A DNA stretch of 47,969 nucleotides from an uncultured Alphaproteobacteria bacterium (GTDB taxonomy: Bacteria > Pseudomonadota > Alphaproteobacteria > Micropepsales > Micropepsaceae): positions 1-47,969 of the forward strand of contig CAILUV010000089.1 of the NCBI GenBank assembly GCA_903837555.1, given 5' to 3'. The notes beneath the pieces are model-generated. The model saw only the letters and a program-made list of their open reading frames with translations. It did no database searches and was not told the DNA's origin. Each line of letters opens with the position of its first letter. Position 1 is the stretch's first letter. Shown here piece by piece: positions 33,235 to 41,409 of this stretch. Made by a program: the position numbers and the translations under genes.

Positions 33235-33746
33235 TGGCGAAGGAAAAGCACATCCTGCCGGATCGGCTAAGACCGGGCCTGAAGCTGGTGTTCTGCGGCA
33301 CGGCGGCGGGACGGGTGTCGGCGCTTCAGCAGGCCTATTATGCCCACAGTCAGAACAAATTCTGGAAGACGCTGCATGCGGTGGGGCTGACGCCGCGTCT
33401 TTTCGCGCCTCAGGAATATGAACTGCTGTGGGACCATGGCATCGGCCTGACCGACATCGCCAAGAATGTTTACGGCATGGACCACCAACTGCCCCGCGAG
33501 GCGCTGGCTGGCGACGCGGCGGCCGCGCTGCGCGCGCGGGTGCTGAAGGTGCAGCCTGCGATCCTGGCCTTCACCAGTCTCAATGCCGGACGCAAGGTCA
33601 TGGGGCCGCGCGCCATCGCGGGCGAGCAGGCCGCGAAGCTGGGTGAAACGCGGGTGTTTATCCTGCCATCGCCGTCGCCGTTGGCGGCAAACCATTGGGA
33701 TATTGTCCCGTGGCAGATGTTGGCAAAAGCGGTGAAGGCGCTTTAG
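33234..33746 (+). CDS. mug: Mismatch-specific DNA glycosylase (Mug family)
   Basis: The protein is 170 residues from a GTG overlapping the upstream stop. The uracil-DNA glycosylase superfamily pattern is clear: KLVFCGTAAGRVSALQQAYY, NKFWKTLHAVGLTPRL, GIGLTDIAKNVYGMD and VFILPSPSPLAANHW. It would remove uracil or ethenocytosine opposite guanine. The E. coli Mug motif GINPG, whose Asn activates water, reads GTAAG here, so the activity may differ. I recall this variant from other alphaproteobacterial members, so it may be a subfamily trait rather than a defect. Confidence 0.85.
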   Translation: MAKEKHILPDRLRPGLKLVFCGTAAGRVSALQQAYYAHSQNKFWKTLHAVGLTPRLFAPQEYELLWDHGIGLTDIAKNVYGMDHQLPREALAGDAAAALRARVLKVQPAILAFTSLNAGRKVMGPRAIAGEQAAKLGETRVFILPSPSPLAANHWDIVPWQMLAKAVKAL

Positions 33747-33818
33747 GGCGCGGCCGATCTTGTACAGCCGCCCGCGAAAGCCGGTGGGTATGCGCGGCTT
33801 TCGCGCCTCGGACTTGCG

Positions 33819-34127
33819 CTACTGGTTCAGGTTTTCGATCAACGGCTGGTACAGTTCCGGCACGTCGAAGCGCGAAACCGTGCCGCCCTGCGCTTCCACA
33901 GTCTTGCGGGTGCGCAGCAGCAGCCATGCTCCCGCGCTGTCCAGCCGCGAAATCTCGGTCCCGTCGATCGCCAGTTCGCCACCGGACAGCTCAAGGCCGT
34001 CCAGCTCACGGTCCAGCCGGGCGGCCTCGGCAATAGTCCACGCACCGCCCACGGCCAGCGTGCGGCCATCCCGGTCCAGTTTGAGCCAGGCTTCTGGCTG
34101 GGCCGAAGCGCTTTCGATGGAGGTCAT
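33819..34127 (-). CDS. Stand-alone STAS domain protein (MlaB/MlaE N-terminal-like)
   Basis: The protein is 102 residues from the ATG at 34127; a GTG at 34145 is an alternative. The STAS fold is seen in LKLDRDGRTLAVGGAWTIAE, GELAIDGTEISRLDSAGAWL and LLRTRKTVEAQGG. In many Alphaproteobacteria this exact type of domain is fused to the N-terminus of the MlaE lipid-transport permease. Here the protein stops after PELYQPLIENLNQ and no permease follows on either frame. It is either a free MlaB-like regulator or a permease that has lost its membrane part. Confidence 0.72.
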   Translation of the reverse strand: MTSIESASAQPEAWLKLDRDGRTLAVGGAWTIAEAARLDRELDGLELSGGELAIDGTEISRLDSAGAWLLLRTRKTVEAQGGTVSRFDVPELYQPLIENLNQ

Positions 34128-34230
34128 ACAGGCAGGATCCCGCACGGCCAGATAGGGCCGTTGCCTGGAAAGAATGCGTGGGCTCGGTCAAAAGTTCCAT
34201 GAGTTCCCGGATTCTATCCACCGGGTGGGT

Positions 34231-34977
34231 TTATTCCGCCGGGGAATAGAGCGCCTTGGGCGCATGGGGATGGCGGCGGATACCCTTGGCCATCAGCCGC
34301 ACGGCCTCGAAATGGATCGCCACCACCACTTTCAGGGTCATCAGGGGATAGGCAAACAGCATCCGCAGCAGGGTGCGGTCCGTCAGCGGGTGGCGGTCGC
34401 CAGCGAACGATGCGTTGAGGATCGGCTGTCCGGCTTCGTCTTCGTTGATGGCGACGGAGACATTTTCACCGGGTGGCCGGATGCGAAAATTGTAGCGGCA
34501 GTCAGGCGTGAGAAAAGGCGAAACATAAAAGGCCTTGGCGCAGCCGTGCCGCACCAGCGCTTCATCCTCCACCGGCAGCACATAGGCATGCCGCTCATCG
34601 TAAGTGTTGTGCACCTCGTAAATGATGGCTTTCAGCGCCCCGGAGGCTTCGCGGCAGAACCAAACCGACAGCGGGTTGAAGACATAACCAAGGATGCGCG
34701 GATAGCACAGCACCTGCCGTCCCCCATCCGCCGTGATGCCGGCGCCGGTCAGCAGATCGTCCAGCCAGGCTTTCAGATCGGGCCTGTCGCCATGGTCGTG
34801 GTCGTGGAAGCTGAAAAAACCGCGGCGGTTCCAGGCGAAAAGCTTCAGGCTCTTGTCCAGCCGGGGCAGTTCATCCAGGTCCAGCAGCATAGCGAAAACG
34901 CGGTATTTGAACCGGTGATGCCGGGGCCGCAGCCGCCGGTGCATCACCCATCCTTCGTAAAGCGCAGAGTTAGCCAT
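34231..34977 (-). CDS. DUF1365 protein (RpoE-ChrR regulon type)
   Basis: The protein is 248 residues, starting at the ATG that begins the family's own N-terminus (MANSALYEGWVMHRRLRPRH). DUF1365 landmarks follow: FKYRVFAMLLDLDELPRLDK, FFSFHDHDHGDRPDLKAWL, LCYPRILGYVFNPLSVWFCR and HNTYDERHAYVLPV. In Rhodobacter and relatives DUF1365 genes lie with cyclopropane-fatty-acid synthase-type genes and are switched on by RpoE during singlet-oxygen stress; they are thought to modify lipids. Here it is divergent from rpoE–chrR and has its own RpoE-like promoter. With that promoter the transcript would begin almost at the start codon, so it may be leaderless. Confidence 0.88.
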   Translation of the reverse strand: MANSALYEGWVMHRRLRPRHHRFKYRVFAMLLDLDELPRLDKSLKLFAWNRRGFFSFHDHDHGDRPDLKAWLDDLLTGAGITADGGRQVLCYPRILGYVFNPLSVWFCREASGALKAIIYEVHNTYDERHAYVLPVEDEALVRHGCAKAFYVSPFLTPDCRYNFRIRPPGENVSVAINEDEAGQPILNASFAGDRHPLTDRTLLRMLFAYPLMTLKVVVAIHFEAVRLMAKGIRRHPHAPKALYSPAE

Positions 34978-34981
34978 ATCC

Positions 34982-35011
34982 TCACTACGAACCGGGCGGG
35001 CCCGCGGATCA
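34982..35011 (-). promoter_or_regulatory. RpoE-type promoter for DUF1365
   Basis: On the minus strand TGATCC, an 18-bp spacer and TAGTGA stand directly before the DUF1365 start. TGATCC is the -35 type known for the RpoE (singlet-oxygen) sigma factor of Rhodobacter. The -35 faces an identical hexamer on the other strand across 4 bp. Confidence 0.65.
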
Positions 35012-35015
35012 AGCC

Positions 35016-35045
35016 TGATCCAGTTACCTTGCTTTTGCGTAGAAT
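35016..35045 (+). promoter_or_regulatory. RpoE-type promoter for rpoE-chrR (autoregulation)
   Basis: TGATCC, an 18-bp spacer and TAGAAT read toward rpoE and mirror the DUF1365 promoter. The predicted transcript start lies near 35052, which argues against the upstream ATG at 35051 and for translation from 35129. Confidence 0.65.
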
Positions 35046-35128
35046 CCGCTATGTTGGCGCATGTCCAAAGCCCCGATTTTCCTCGTTTTCGCCCGGTGGT
35101 CCTCCGGGCAGCGTTGCCGCGCCTGGCC

Positions 35129-35683
35129 ATGACGCGCGCGCCTGAGGCCCTGGCGATGGATGCTTTGCTGCGGCGCGTGGCCGAGGCCAAGGACCGCGCC
35201 GCCTTTGCCGCGCTGTTCGACCATTTCGCGCCCCGCATCAAATCCTACCTGATGCGGCTGGGCGCGCCCCCGTCCCAGGCCGAAGACCTGGCGCAGGAAG
35301 CCATGCTCAGCCTGTGGCGCAAGGCGCACCTGTTCGACGCTTCCAAGGCCTCGGCGGCCACCTGGCTTTTCACCATCGCGCGCAACCTGCGCATCGACGC
35401 CATCCGCCGCGAGAAGCGCCCGGAACTCGACCCGCAGGATTTCGAGCCTGAGGCCGAGCCCGATGCTGACGCGGTGATAACGCTGGCCGCCGATGAAGTG
35501 CGCTTGCGCGCGGCGCTGAAAACCCTGCCGCCGGACCAGGCCGCGGTGATCGAACAATCCTTTTTCGCCGACAAGCCGCACAGCCAGATCGCGTCGGAGC
35601 AGGGTATTCCGCTGGGCACGGTGAAGTCGCGGCTGCGCCTGGCCATGGCGCGGCTGAAAGCGGCCCTGGGGGATGCATCATGA
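35129..35683 (+). CDS. rpoE: ECF sigma factor RpoE (ECF11-type, ChrR-controlled)
   Basis: The protein is 184 residues from the ATG at 35129. The frame continues to 35051, but that extension would overlap the promoter's start point and lacks sigma homology. Region 2 is DHFAPRIKSYLMRLGAPPSQ, AEDLAQEAMLSLWRKAHLFD and ATWLFTIARNLRIDAIRREK; region 4 is LKTLPPDQAAVIEQSFFADK, HSQIASEQGIPLGTVKSRLR. It directs RNA polymerase to TGATCC-type promoters in response to singlet oxygen when released from ChrR. It shares a 4-bp ATGA overlap with chrR, ensuring equal synthesis. Confidence 0.94.
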   Translation: MTRAPEALAMDALLRRVAEAKDRAAFAALFDHFAPRIKSYLMRLGAPPSQAEDLAQEAMLSLWRKAHLFDASKASAATWLFTIARNLRIDAIRREKRPELDPQDFEPEAEPDADAVITLAADEVRLRAALKTLPPDQAAVIEQSFFADKPHSQIASEQGIPLGTVKSRLRLAMARLKAALGDAS

Positions 35684-36321
35684 ACATTCGCCATCACCCC
35701 GATGAAAGCCTGCTGTTGGCCTATGCCGGCGGCGCCAGCGATGAAGCCATCGGGCTGATCATCGCCACCCACATGGTCTTCTGCGCCCAGTGCCGCCGGT
35801 CGGTGGCGCTGATGGAAAAGATCGGCGGCGGCCTGCTGGACACGCTGCCCGCCGCGCCGCTGTCAGCCGCCGCGCGCGATGCCCTGCTGGCGCGGCTGGA
35901 TGAACCGGCGCCCGCGCCGGCGCGGCTGCCGCCTTCGCGCGACGGCACGCCGGGCGTGCTGCGCCCCTATCTGGGCGGGGATCTGTCGGATGTGCGCTGG
36001 CGCCGGATGGGCCCCAGCCTGGCCTACAAGCCGCTTTTTAAGCGCGATGGCATCAGCGCCAAGCTGCTGCGCGGCGCGCCCGGAACGGAAGTCGGGCACC
36101 ACACCCATCGCGGGCAGGAATCCACGCTGGTTCTGTCGGGGGGCTTCTCCGACATCACCGGCAGCTATGGTCCGGGCGACCTGCAAATCGCCGATGGCAA
36201 CTTGCGCCACAGCCCCATTGCCGATCCGGGCGAGGATTGCATCAACCTGGCTGTCACCACCGCGCCGCTGAAATTCGAGAATCTGATCCAGAAGATTGCG
36301 GGACCATTGTTCGGCTTCTAA
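35680..36321 (+). CDS. chrR: Zinc-dependent anti-sigma factor ChrR
   Basis: This 213-residue anti-sigma factor has an N-terminal zinc anti-sigma domain with H6, H31, C35 and C38 (THMVFCAQCRR). A C-terminal cupin-like domain has H141, H143 and E147 (GHHTHRGQE) and H177 (NLRHSP). To my recollection these are the same positions as the zinc ligands of Rhodobacter sphaeroides ChrR, whose length is also about 213. It holds RpoE inactive and is degraded on singlet-oxygen or organic peroxide stress. All ligands are present, so the switch should be functional. Confidence 0.95.
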   Translation: MNIRHHPDESLLLAYAGGASDEAIGLIIATHMVFCAQCRRSVALMEKIGGGLLDTLPAAPLSAAARDALLARLDEPAPAPARLPPSRDGTPGVLRPYLGGDLSDVRWRRMGPSLAYKPLFKRDGISAKLLRGAPGTEVGHHTHRGQESTLVLSGGFSDITGSYGPGDLQIADGNLRHSPIADPGEDCINLAVTTAPLKFENLIQKIAGPLFGF

Positions 36322-36351
36322 AACCCTTTTTGGTTTTGGAAAGTCGATCAC

Positions 36352-37326
36352 ATGGAATATGCCCGCCTGGGGTCCACCGGCCTGAAGGTCTCACGCATCT
36401 GCCTGGGCACCATGACCTATGGCACGCCCAAATGGCGTGACTGGGTGCTGGAAGAAGAGGCCAGCCGCCCCTTCATCAAGCGTGCCCTGGAAGCGGGCAT
36501 CAATTTCTTCGACACCGCCGACATCTATTCGCAAGGCGCTTCGGAAGAAGTTGTGGGCCGGGCGCTGAAGGATTTCGGCGGCAAGCGCGAATCCTATGTG
36601 CTGGCGACCAAGGTCTATTTCCCGGTCGACGGCCGCCATGGCGGCCTGTCGCGCAAGCATATCCTGTACGCCATCGACGATTCCCTGAAGCGGCTGGGCA
36701 TGGACTATGTCGACCTCTACCAGATCCACCGCTTCGACAATGACACGCCGATAGAGGAAACGATTGAGGCGCTGCATGACGTGGTAAAGGCGGGAAAGGC
36801 GCGCTACATCGGCGCGTCCTCCATGCATGCCTGGCAGTTCGGCAAGTATCTGGCCACCGCCGACAGGATGGGACTGACGAAATTCGTCTCGATGCAGAAT
36901 TTTTACAATCTGGTCTACCGGGAGGAAGAGCGCGACATGCTGCCCTTGTGCCGTGATGCCGGCGTGGGCGTGATCCCGTGGAGCCCGCTCTGCCGCGGTT
37001 TCCTGGGGCGGTCCGCCGCCAGGGCGCTGGAGAAAAGCAGCACCCGCGCCCAGAGCGACAATGTGCTGGATATGCAGTTCTCGGACGCCGATGTGGAAAC
37101 GCTGCGGCGGGTGGAAGAACTGGGCCAGAAGCACGGCCGCAAGAACGCCCAGATCGCCACCGCCTGGATCCTGTCCAAGGGCATCACCGCGCCGATCGTG
37201 GGCGCGTCCAAGATGAGCCATCTGGAAGACGCCATCGCCGCCGTCGAGATCAAGCTGACGGATGATGAGATCAAGTATCTGGAAGAGCCGTATCAGCCCA
37301 AAGCAACGGCCGGAAATCTCCGCTGA
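36352..37326 (+). CDS. Aldo/keto reductase
   Basis: This 324-residue TIM-barrel oxidoreductase uses NADPH. The catalytic tetrad is visible: Asp and Tyr in INFFDTADIYSQG, Lys in YVLATKVYFP and His in DLYQIHRFD. The cofactor-binding C-terminal part has GVIPWSPLCRGFLG and APIVGASKMSHLEDAI. It matches the YajO/general AKR group, reducing aldehydes or ketones in the cytosol. It lies 30 bp behind chrR with no strong terminator between, so it may be read together with the stress operon as an aldehyde-detoxifying enzyme. Confidence 0.92.
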   Translation: MEYARLGSTGLKVSRICLGTMTYGTPKWRDWVLEEEASRPFIKRALEAGINFFDTADIYSQGASEEVVGRALKDFGGKRESYVLATKVYFPVDGRHGGLSRKHILYAIDDSLKRLGMDYVDLYQIHRFDNDTPIEETIEALHDVVKAGKARYIGASSMHAWQFGKYLATADRMGLTKFVSMQNFYNLVYREEERDMLPLCRDAGVGVIPWSPLCRGFLGRSAARALEKSSTRAQSDNVLDMQFSDADVETLRRVEELGQKHGRKNAQIATAWILSKGITAPIVGASKMSHLEDAIAAVEIKLTDDEIKYLEEPYQPKATAGNLR

Positions 37327-37330
37327 AACA

Positions 37331-37358
37331 AAAATGGCGCCGCAATGGGCGCCCTTTT
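37331..37358. terminator. Bidirectional terminator between aldo/keto reductase and efflux gene
   Basis: AAAA-T-GGCGCC and GGCGCC-C-TTTT form a 6-bp GC stem plus four A-T pairs around one mismatch, with a 6-base loop. It lies 4 bp after the reductase stop and 19 bp from the stop of the convergent efflux gene, so it can serve both. Confidence 0.75.
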
Positions 37359-37377
37359 CATATCGATGTGAGTGCGC

Positions 37378-38823
37378 TTAGAGCGGCCACCAGTCCAACT
37401 GGTTTTTATACGTGCCATCGGACGTCTTCTGGTCCCAGCCGCCGCCCAGCGCGTTGTACAGCGCCAGGCTGGTGCGCAGGCGCGCCAGCTTGACCTGCAC
37501 CAGCGAGTCCTGGGCATTGAACAGGAACTGCTGGGCGTTCAGCAGCGACAGGATGTCGATGGTGCCTTCGCGGTACTGCAGTTCGGAAATGCGGAAAGCT
37601 TCGGCGCTGGCGCGCGTCTGAACTTCCACGAAGCGCAACTGTTCGGCGGTGGCCTGAGTCTGGCCCAGCGCGGATTCCACATCGCTGAAGGCGGTGAACA
37701 CGACCTTGCGATAGTTGGCGATCAGCTCCTGCTGCTGCGCCTTGGCGAAGTCGTTCTGGGCGCTGATGCGGCCGCCGCTGAAGATGGTCTGCAGCACGCT
37801 GCCGCCGATGCTCCACACGAAGGTCGAAGGATTGAAGAGGTTCGACAGGGCCGCCACCGGGCCATAGCCGGCGGAGCCGGTCAGCCCCAGCGAGGGGAAG
37901 AAGGCCGCGCGGGCCGCATCGACATTGGCATGGGCGGCATAGAGCGAGGCTTCCGCCTGCGCCACCGACGGATTGCGCAGCAGCAGTTCGGACGGCAGGC
38001 CCGGCTGCACCGCCGGCAACTGGATGCCGTCGAGATTCTGCGCCTTGATGTCGTAATTTTCCGGCGGACGGCCGAGCAAGATCGCCAGCGCGTAACGGGC
38101 TTCGCGTTCCAGCGCGACCAGGCCCGGCAGGCGCGATTCCTGCTGCGCCACGATGGCCTGCTGTTCGGCCAGGTCCAGGTTCGACGACACGCCGCTGGAA
38201 ACCTTGGCTTCGGTGATGGTCAGGATGCGCCGCGCGGCGGCGACGTTTTCCTTGTTGATGGCGATGCGCTCGCGCAGCGACAGGATGGTGAAATACTGGT
38301 CGGCCACCGCGGCGGACACCGAGATGCCGGTGACGGCGGCGGCATAGCGCTGGGCGCGCAGGTTTTCGCGCGCGGCGCGCAGGTTGTGATATTCGCCGCC
38401 GAAGAAGCTCTGCTGATAGCTGGCGGTCAGGCCGGCATTGAAGCGGTTGGTAGCGCGCGGCACGGACGAATTGCCGCCGGCGCGGGTGCCGCCGATTTCT
38501 GCGTTGATGGTGGGGAACAGCGCCGACAGCGCGACGCCGTCATTGGCTTCGGCCTGCAGCACGCGTGCGCCGGCCATGGCGATGTCGAGATTTTCGCGCT
38601 GGGCGGTTTCCTGCAGCGGCGCCAGTTCGTCGGTGCCGTACAGCGTCCACCAGTTAGCCATGGGCCAGACCGGCGCGGTCTTGTCCATCGGCGCGGTGAA
38701 GGTCTGGGGCACGTCGCCGGGACGGTCCAGCGGCTGGGGATTGGCCGTGCAGGCGGCAAGGGTGATGACCAGCGCGCTGACGCTCACGCCCCGCATAAGG
38801 GCGGCAGGAAACAAGGACTTCAT
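37378..38823 (-). CDS. Outer-membrane efflux lipoprotein, NodT/OprM family
   Basis: The protein is 481 residues from the ATG giving a lipoprotein leader (MKSLFPAALMRGVSVSALVI, lipobox LAAC). Two outer-membrane-factor repeats follow (WWTLYGTDELAPLQETAQRE, LDIAMAGARVLQAEANDGVA, LRERIAINKENVAAARRILT; SLYAAHANVDAARAAFFPSL, LVQVKLARLRTSLALYNALG). The ending GGGWDQKTSDG is typical of NodT. It forms the trimeric exit duct of an RND or other tripartite pump. No adaptor or pump gene is adjacent, so it is an orphan here; the only other RND trace in the window is the fragment at 26130. Confidence 0.92.
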   Translation of the reverse strand: MKSLFPAALMRGVSVSALVITLAACTANPQPLDRPGDVPQTFTAPMDKTAPVWPMANWWTLYGTDELAPLQETAQRENLDIAMAGARVLQAEANDGVALSALFPTINAEIGGTRAGGNSSVPRATNRFNAGLTASYQQSFFGGEYHNLRAARENLRAQRYAAAVTGISVSAAVADQYFTILSLRERIAINKENVAAARRILTITEAKVSSGVSSNLDLAEQQAIVAQQESRLPGLVALEREARYALAILLGRPPENYDIKAQNLDGIQLPAVQPGLPSELLLRNPSVAQAEASLYAAHANVDAARAAFFPSLGLTGSAGYGPVAALSNLFNPSTFVWSIGGSVLQTIFSGGRISAQNDFAKAQQQELIANYRKVVFTAFSDVESALGQTQATAEQLRFVEVQTRASAEAFRISELQYREGTIDILSLLNAQQFLFNAQDSLVQVKLARLRTSLALYNALGGGWDQKTSDGTYKNQLDWWPL

Positions 38824-38998
38824 CGAACTCTCTTTGCCAAAATAAATGCGGCCCCGCCGCGAAAATACCGGATGAATGTTAAGGCCCTGATACCCGCTCC
38901 GGCCCAATCCCGCAAATATGGCCGCCCCCTGGCCCGAAAAAAGGCCCTGCGACCTTGATGCCTGGAATGACCCGGTTGGATGCAGGGGGAAGGAAAAT

Positions 38999-39053
38999 GG
39001 ACGGCCGGACTGGTGGCTTTACGTGGGGGGCACCAAAGCCGGTCCGGCCGTCC
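38999..39053. repeat. Long GC-rich hairpin of unknown role
   Basis: A 12-bp outer stem (GGACGGCCGGAC / GTCCGGCCGTCC), an asymmetric internal loop and a 6-bp inner stem (GGCTTT / AAAGCC) close a 14-base loop containing GGGGGG. No T-run follows. It lies about 176 bp upstream of the efflux gene and could be a regulatory leader, a small RNA or a palindromic repeat. Confidence 0.55.
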
Positions 39054-39221
39054 GTAGAGTGGCCTGCGTCCTTAAGGTGGAGCGCCGGACGGACGCGCGG
39101 CCTTGATCAGCTTCCTACCGCACGGGCCGGACGCAAAGCGGGCAGGCTTTCAAATTTGTAACGGAATGTCGCCAAAGGCCGCTTCGTTCAGGCCCGGCGA
39201 AACAATTTTGTGTGACGAAAA

Positions 39222-39249
39222 TTCAGCCGCCCCTTTGGGGGCGGCTGAA
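39222..39249 (-). terminator. Strong hairpin after the PQQ-propeller gene
   Basis: TTCAGCCGCCCC and GGGGCGGCTGAA form a perfect 12-bp stem with a 4-base loop, 57 bp past the PQQ-propeller stop. On the minus strand it is followed by ATTTTCG, a short U-tract, so it is a probable terminator. Confidence 0.65.
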
Positions 39250-39306
39250 CATTGCGCGTCTGAAATGTCTGACTTTTGTGATGATTATTTGCCCAAGCGC
39301 CGAAGG

Positions 39307-41232
39307 CTACTTTCGAAGCCCGAAGGCGATGACTCGGGCGTCATGGGTGACGACATACACCTTGCCCAGCGCCACGACCGGCTCGCTGAAATGCACCCAG
39401 TTGTCCAGCGTCTTGCCGCTGGTCCACAGCCGCTTGCCGGTCTCGGCGTCATAGGCGAACAACTGCATGTTCGTCACCGGCGTCGAGCGCAGCTTGGCGC
39501 TGATGTTGCGCGGCATGCGCGGATCGCCCGGCTTGGCGAAGTTCTGCATCGCCTGTCCGCCGCTGGCCAGCGCATAGAGCACGCCGTTCGCCACCACCGG
39601 CGGGTCGGGCATCACCATGTCGTCCGAGGTCCAGACCGGCACGGCGCTGATCTTGCCATTGTCGTTCTTCATCTCGAACGCCAGCACGCTGCCATTGGGA
39701 CGCGGGCCGTTGGTGATCGGGAAGACCGGCGACTGGGTGGAAGGTTCGCCCAGCATCGGCAAATAGAGGAAGCGACGGCCTTGCGGGTTTTCATAGGTGG
39801 TGATCGCGCCCCACACGCCGCGGCCCGGATCGGTGCCGGTTTCCGCGTCATTGCCCAGGCGCGGCGAGGCCCAGAGCGGCGTCATGTGATTGTCGCCGCC
39901 CAGCTTTTCGGCATCCAGGATGCGCAGCACGCTTTCCTTCTGCGAGGCGGCCACCAGCGTCTTGCCGGCAAAGTTGAACACCACCGGCGAGGCCGAACCC
40001 GACAGGTCCTTAGCCAGGTTGTGGGCGTAGTTGGTGGGGGTGAAGCTGTCCATCAGCCGCGTCGCCTGGGGGGCGAGGCGCAGGATGCTTTCGCTGAAAT
40101 CGCCGGCGGCCGGGTCATAGCGGCCGTTGCTGGTTTCCAGATAGACGCTGTTTCCCGGACCGCGCGCCAGGCCGCCACGGCCCCACGGCGCGGCAGGACG
40201 CGCGCCCGAGGTGTAGAAGCGCGTCACGCGCACATTTTCCAGGTTGCGGGTATCGGCAGCCTGAACCGCCGACGCATCCAGCATCGGACCGGCGGGCACG
40301 CGGCGCAGGCCCGAACGCGCGGCGTCATACATGGGCGAGGTCTTGTCCACCACTTCGCCGCAGGCGCGGCCGCTGGTGGTGTAGACGATGCCATCGATTA
40401 GGTTGAGGCTCCAGGCGCGGCCGAAGGGTGCGATGAATTCCACCGGCTTCATCTTCTCGGCGCCGTCGGCGAGCGAAATGCCGCGCAGCAGGCCATCGCT
40501 GGCCATGAAGAAGATCAGGCCACGCGCTTTATCGATTGTCGGCGTGGCGTTGGGGGTGTTGGGGCACAGCCAGTCCGCGGCCTTGGTCGGCTTGTGCGGA
40601 TTGGGATAGCTCTTCTGCCACAACTGCGCGCCGCTGGCGGCATCGATCGCATACAGAACGTCGTTGGCGCCCAAGATGACCATCACGTCCTTGTTGCCGC
40701 CCGGCATCGGCACGTTCGCGGCGATCACCGGCGCGGTGACGGTGGACAGAACATCAATGTTGGTCGGCACGGACAACTGCGTGCTCCACACCTGGCGCAG
40801 GCCCTTCACGTTTGACTTGGTCAGCGAGGTTTCGGCGCGGTTCCAGCCCGAACGCTCCGGGTCATAGCCCCAGGTCAGCCATTCATTGACGGCGGGGGGC
40901 GGCGGCGCGGCGGCGATCTTGCGCGGTGGCAGCGCCTTGAGGTCGGCGTCCATCGCATCCAGCGCGGAGCGGACAAGGCGGGCCGGCGCCATCTCGCGGA
41001 TTTCCGGCAGGGTGCGGTCGCCCGCGGACCCCAGGCGCTTGTCGGCGGCAACGTCGGGGAAGTGCTTCTGGAAGATCGCCTTGGCCTGGGGGTTGGCCAG
41101 GATGTCGGCGATGGTGCTGTCCTCGACCGACCAGGCCATGGTGCCCTGCGCCAGCACGGGCGCCACCACGGCGCCGCCGCACACCAGCGCGGCGAAAGAG
41201 GCAGCCATCAGCAATTTGGAGAACTTCGACAT
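39307..41232 (-). CDS. Exported PQQ-binding-like beta-propeller protein
   Basis: This 641-residue protein has a signal peptide (MSKFSKLLMAASFAALVCGG, then VVAPVLAQ). Residues about 35-110 form a helical extension (DSTIADILANPQAKAIFQKH, LPEIREMAPARL) of the kind seen in some quinoprotein-like dehydrogenases. From about 125 onward is an eight-bladed PQQ-type propeller (LTWGYDPERSGWNRAETSLT, DVLYAIDAASGAQLWQKSY, LLRGISLADGAEKM, SDGLL, LFAYDAETGKRLWTSGKTLD). No heme motif is present. It may be a quinoprotein dehydrogenase-like or structural propeller; the PQQ ligands cannot be confirmed from sequence alone. Confidence 0.83.
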   Translation of the reverse strand: MSKFSKLLMAASFAALVCGGAVVAPVLAQGTMAWSVEDSTIADILANPQAKAIFQKHFPDVAADKRLGSAGDRTLPEIREMAPARLVRSALDAMDADLKALPPRKIAAAPPPPAVNEWLTWGYDPERSGWNRAETSLTKSNVKGLRQVWSTQLSVPTNIDVLSTVTAPVIAANVPMPGGNKDVMVILGANDVLYAIDAASGAQLWQKSYPNPHKPTKAADWLCPNTPNATPTIDKARGLIFFMASDGLLRGISLADGAEKMKPVEFIAPFGRAWSLNLIDGIVYTTSGRACGEVVDKTSPMYDAARSGLRRVPAGPMLDASAVQAADTRNLENVRVTRFYTSGARPAAPWGRGGLARGPGNSVYLETSNGRYDPAAGDFSESILRLAPQATRLMDSFTPTNYAHNLAKDLSGSASPVVFNFAGKTLVAASQKESVLRILDAEKLGGDNHMTPLWASPRLGNDAETGTDPGRGVWGAITTYENPQGRRFLYLPMLGEPSTQSPVFPITNGPRPNGSVLAFEMKNDNGKISAVPVWTSDDMVMPDPPVVANGVLYALASGGQAMQNFAKPGDPRMPRNISAKLRSTPVTNMQLFAYDAETGKRLWTSGKTLDNWVHFSEPVVALGKVYVVTHDARVIAFGLRK

Positions 41233-41409
41233 CCGCAACACCCTTTTTGTCTAAGCGCTAAAGCGCAATTCCAACCCATGCCGCATCCGCGAAGGCGGGC
41301 GGCTTTTATATTATGGCCGAAGGCTCGGTTTTTACGGACAGTTTGTCAACGCTTGAAGGGGCCTGCGATTTCGCCCGGCGCCTCGCCCAAGCTCGGCGCG
41401 TTCGTCGCT

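Larger units (their letters stand above)
38824..39306. other. 483-bp gap with structured GC-rich elements
   Basis: The region separates the start of the efflux gene from the end of the PQQ-propeller gene, both on the minus strand. It holds the long hairpin at 38999, a terminator-like hairpin at 39222 and several copies of the short word GCCGGAC (near 39004, 39084 and 39126, plus its reverse complement near 39042). I see no open frame with a convincing protein. The efflux promoter should lie in 38830-38995. Confidence 0.5.

Noticed and set aside
37372-38958. A 528-codon open frame on the plus strand
   Set aside because: It is antisense to the NodT-family efflux gene, Arg/Gln/Gly-rich and without any recognisable domain; an artefact of high-GC codon use.
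39103-40401. A 432-codon open frame on the plus strand
   Set aside because: It is antisense to the PQQ propeller, which is well supported.
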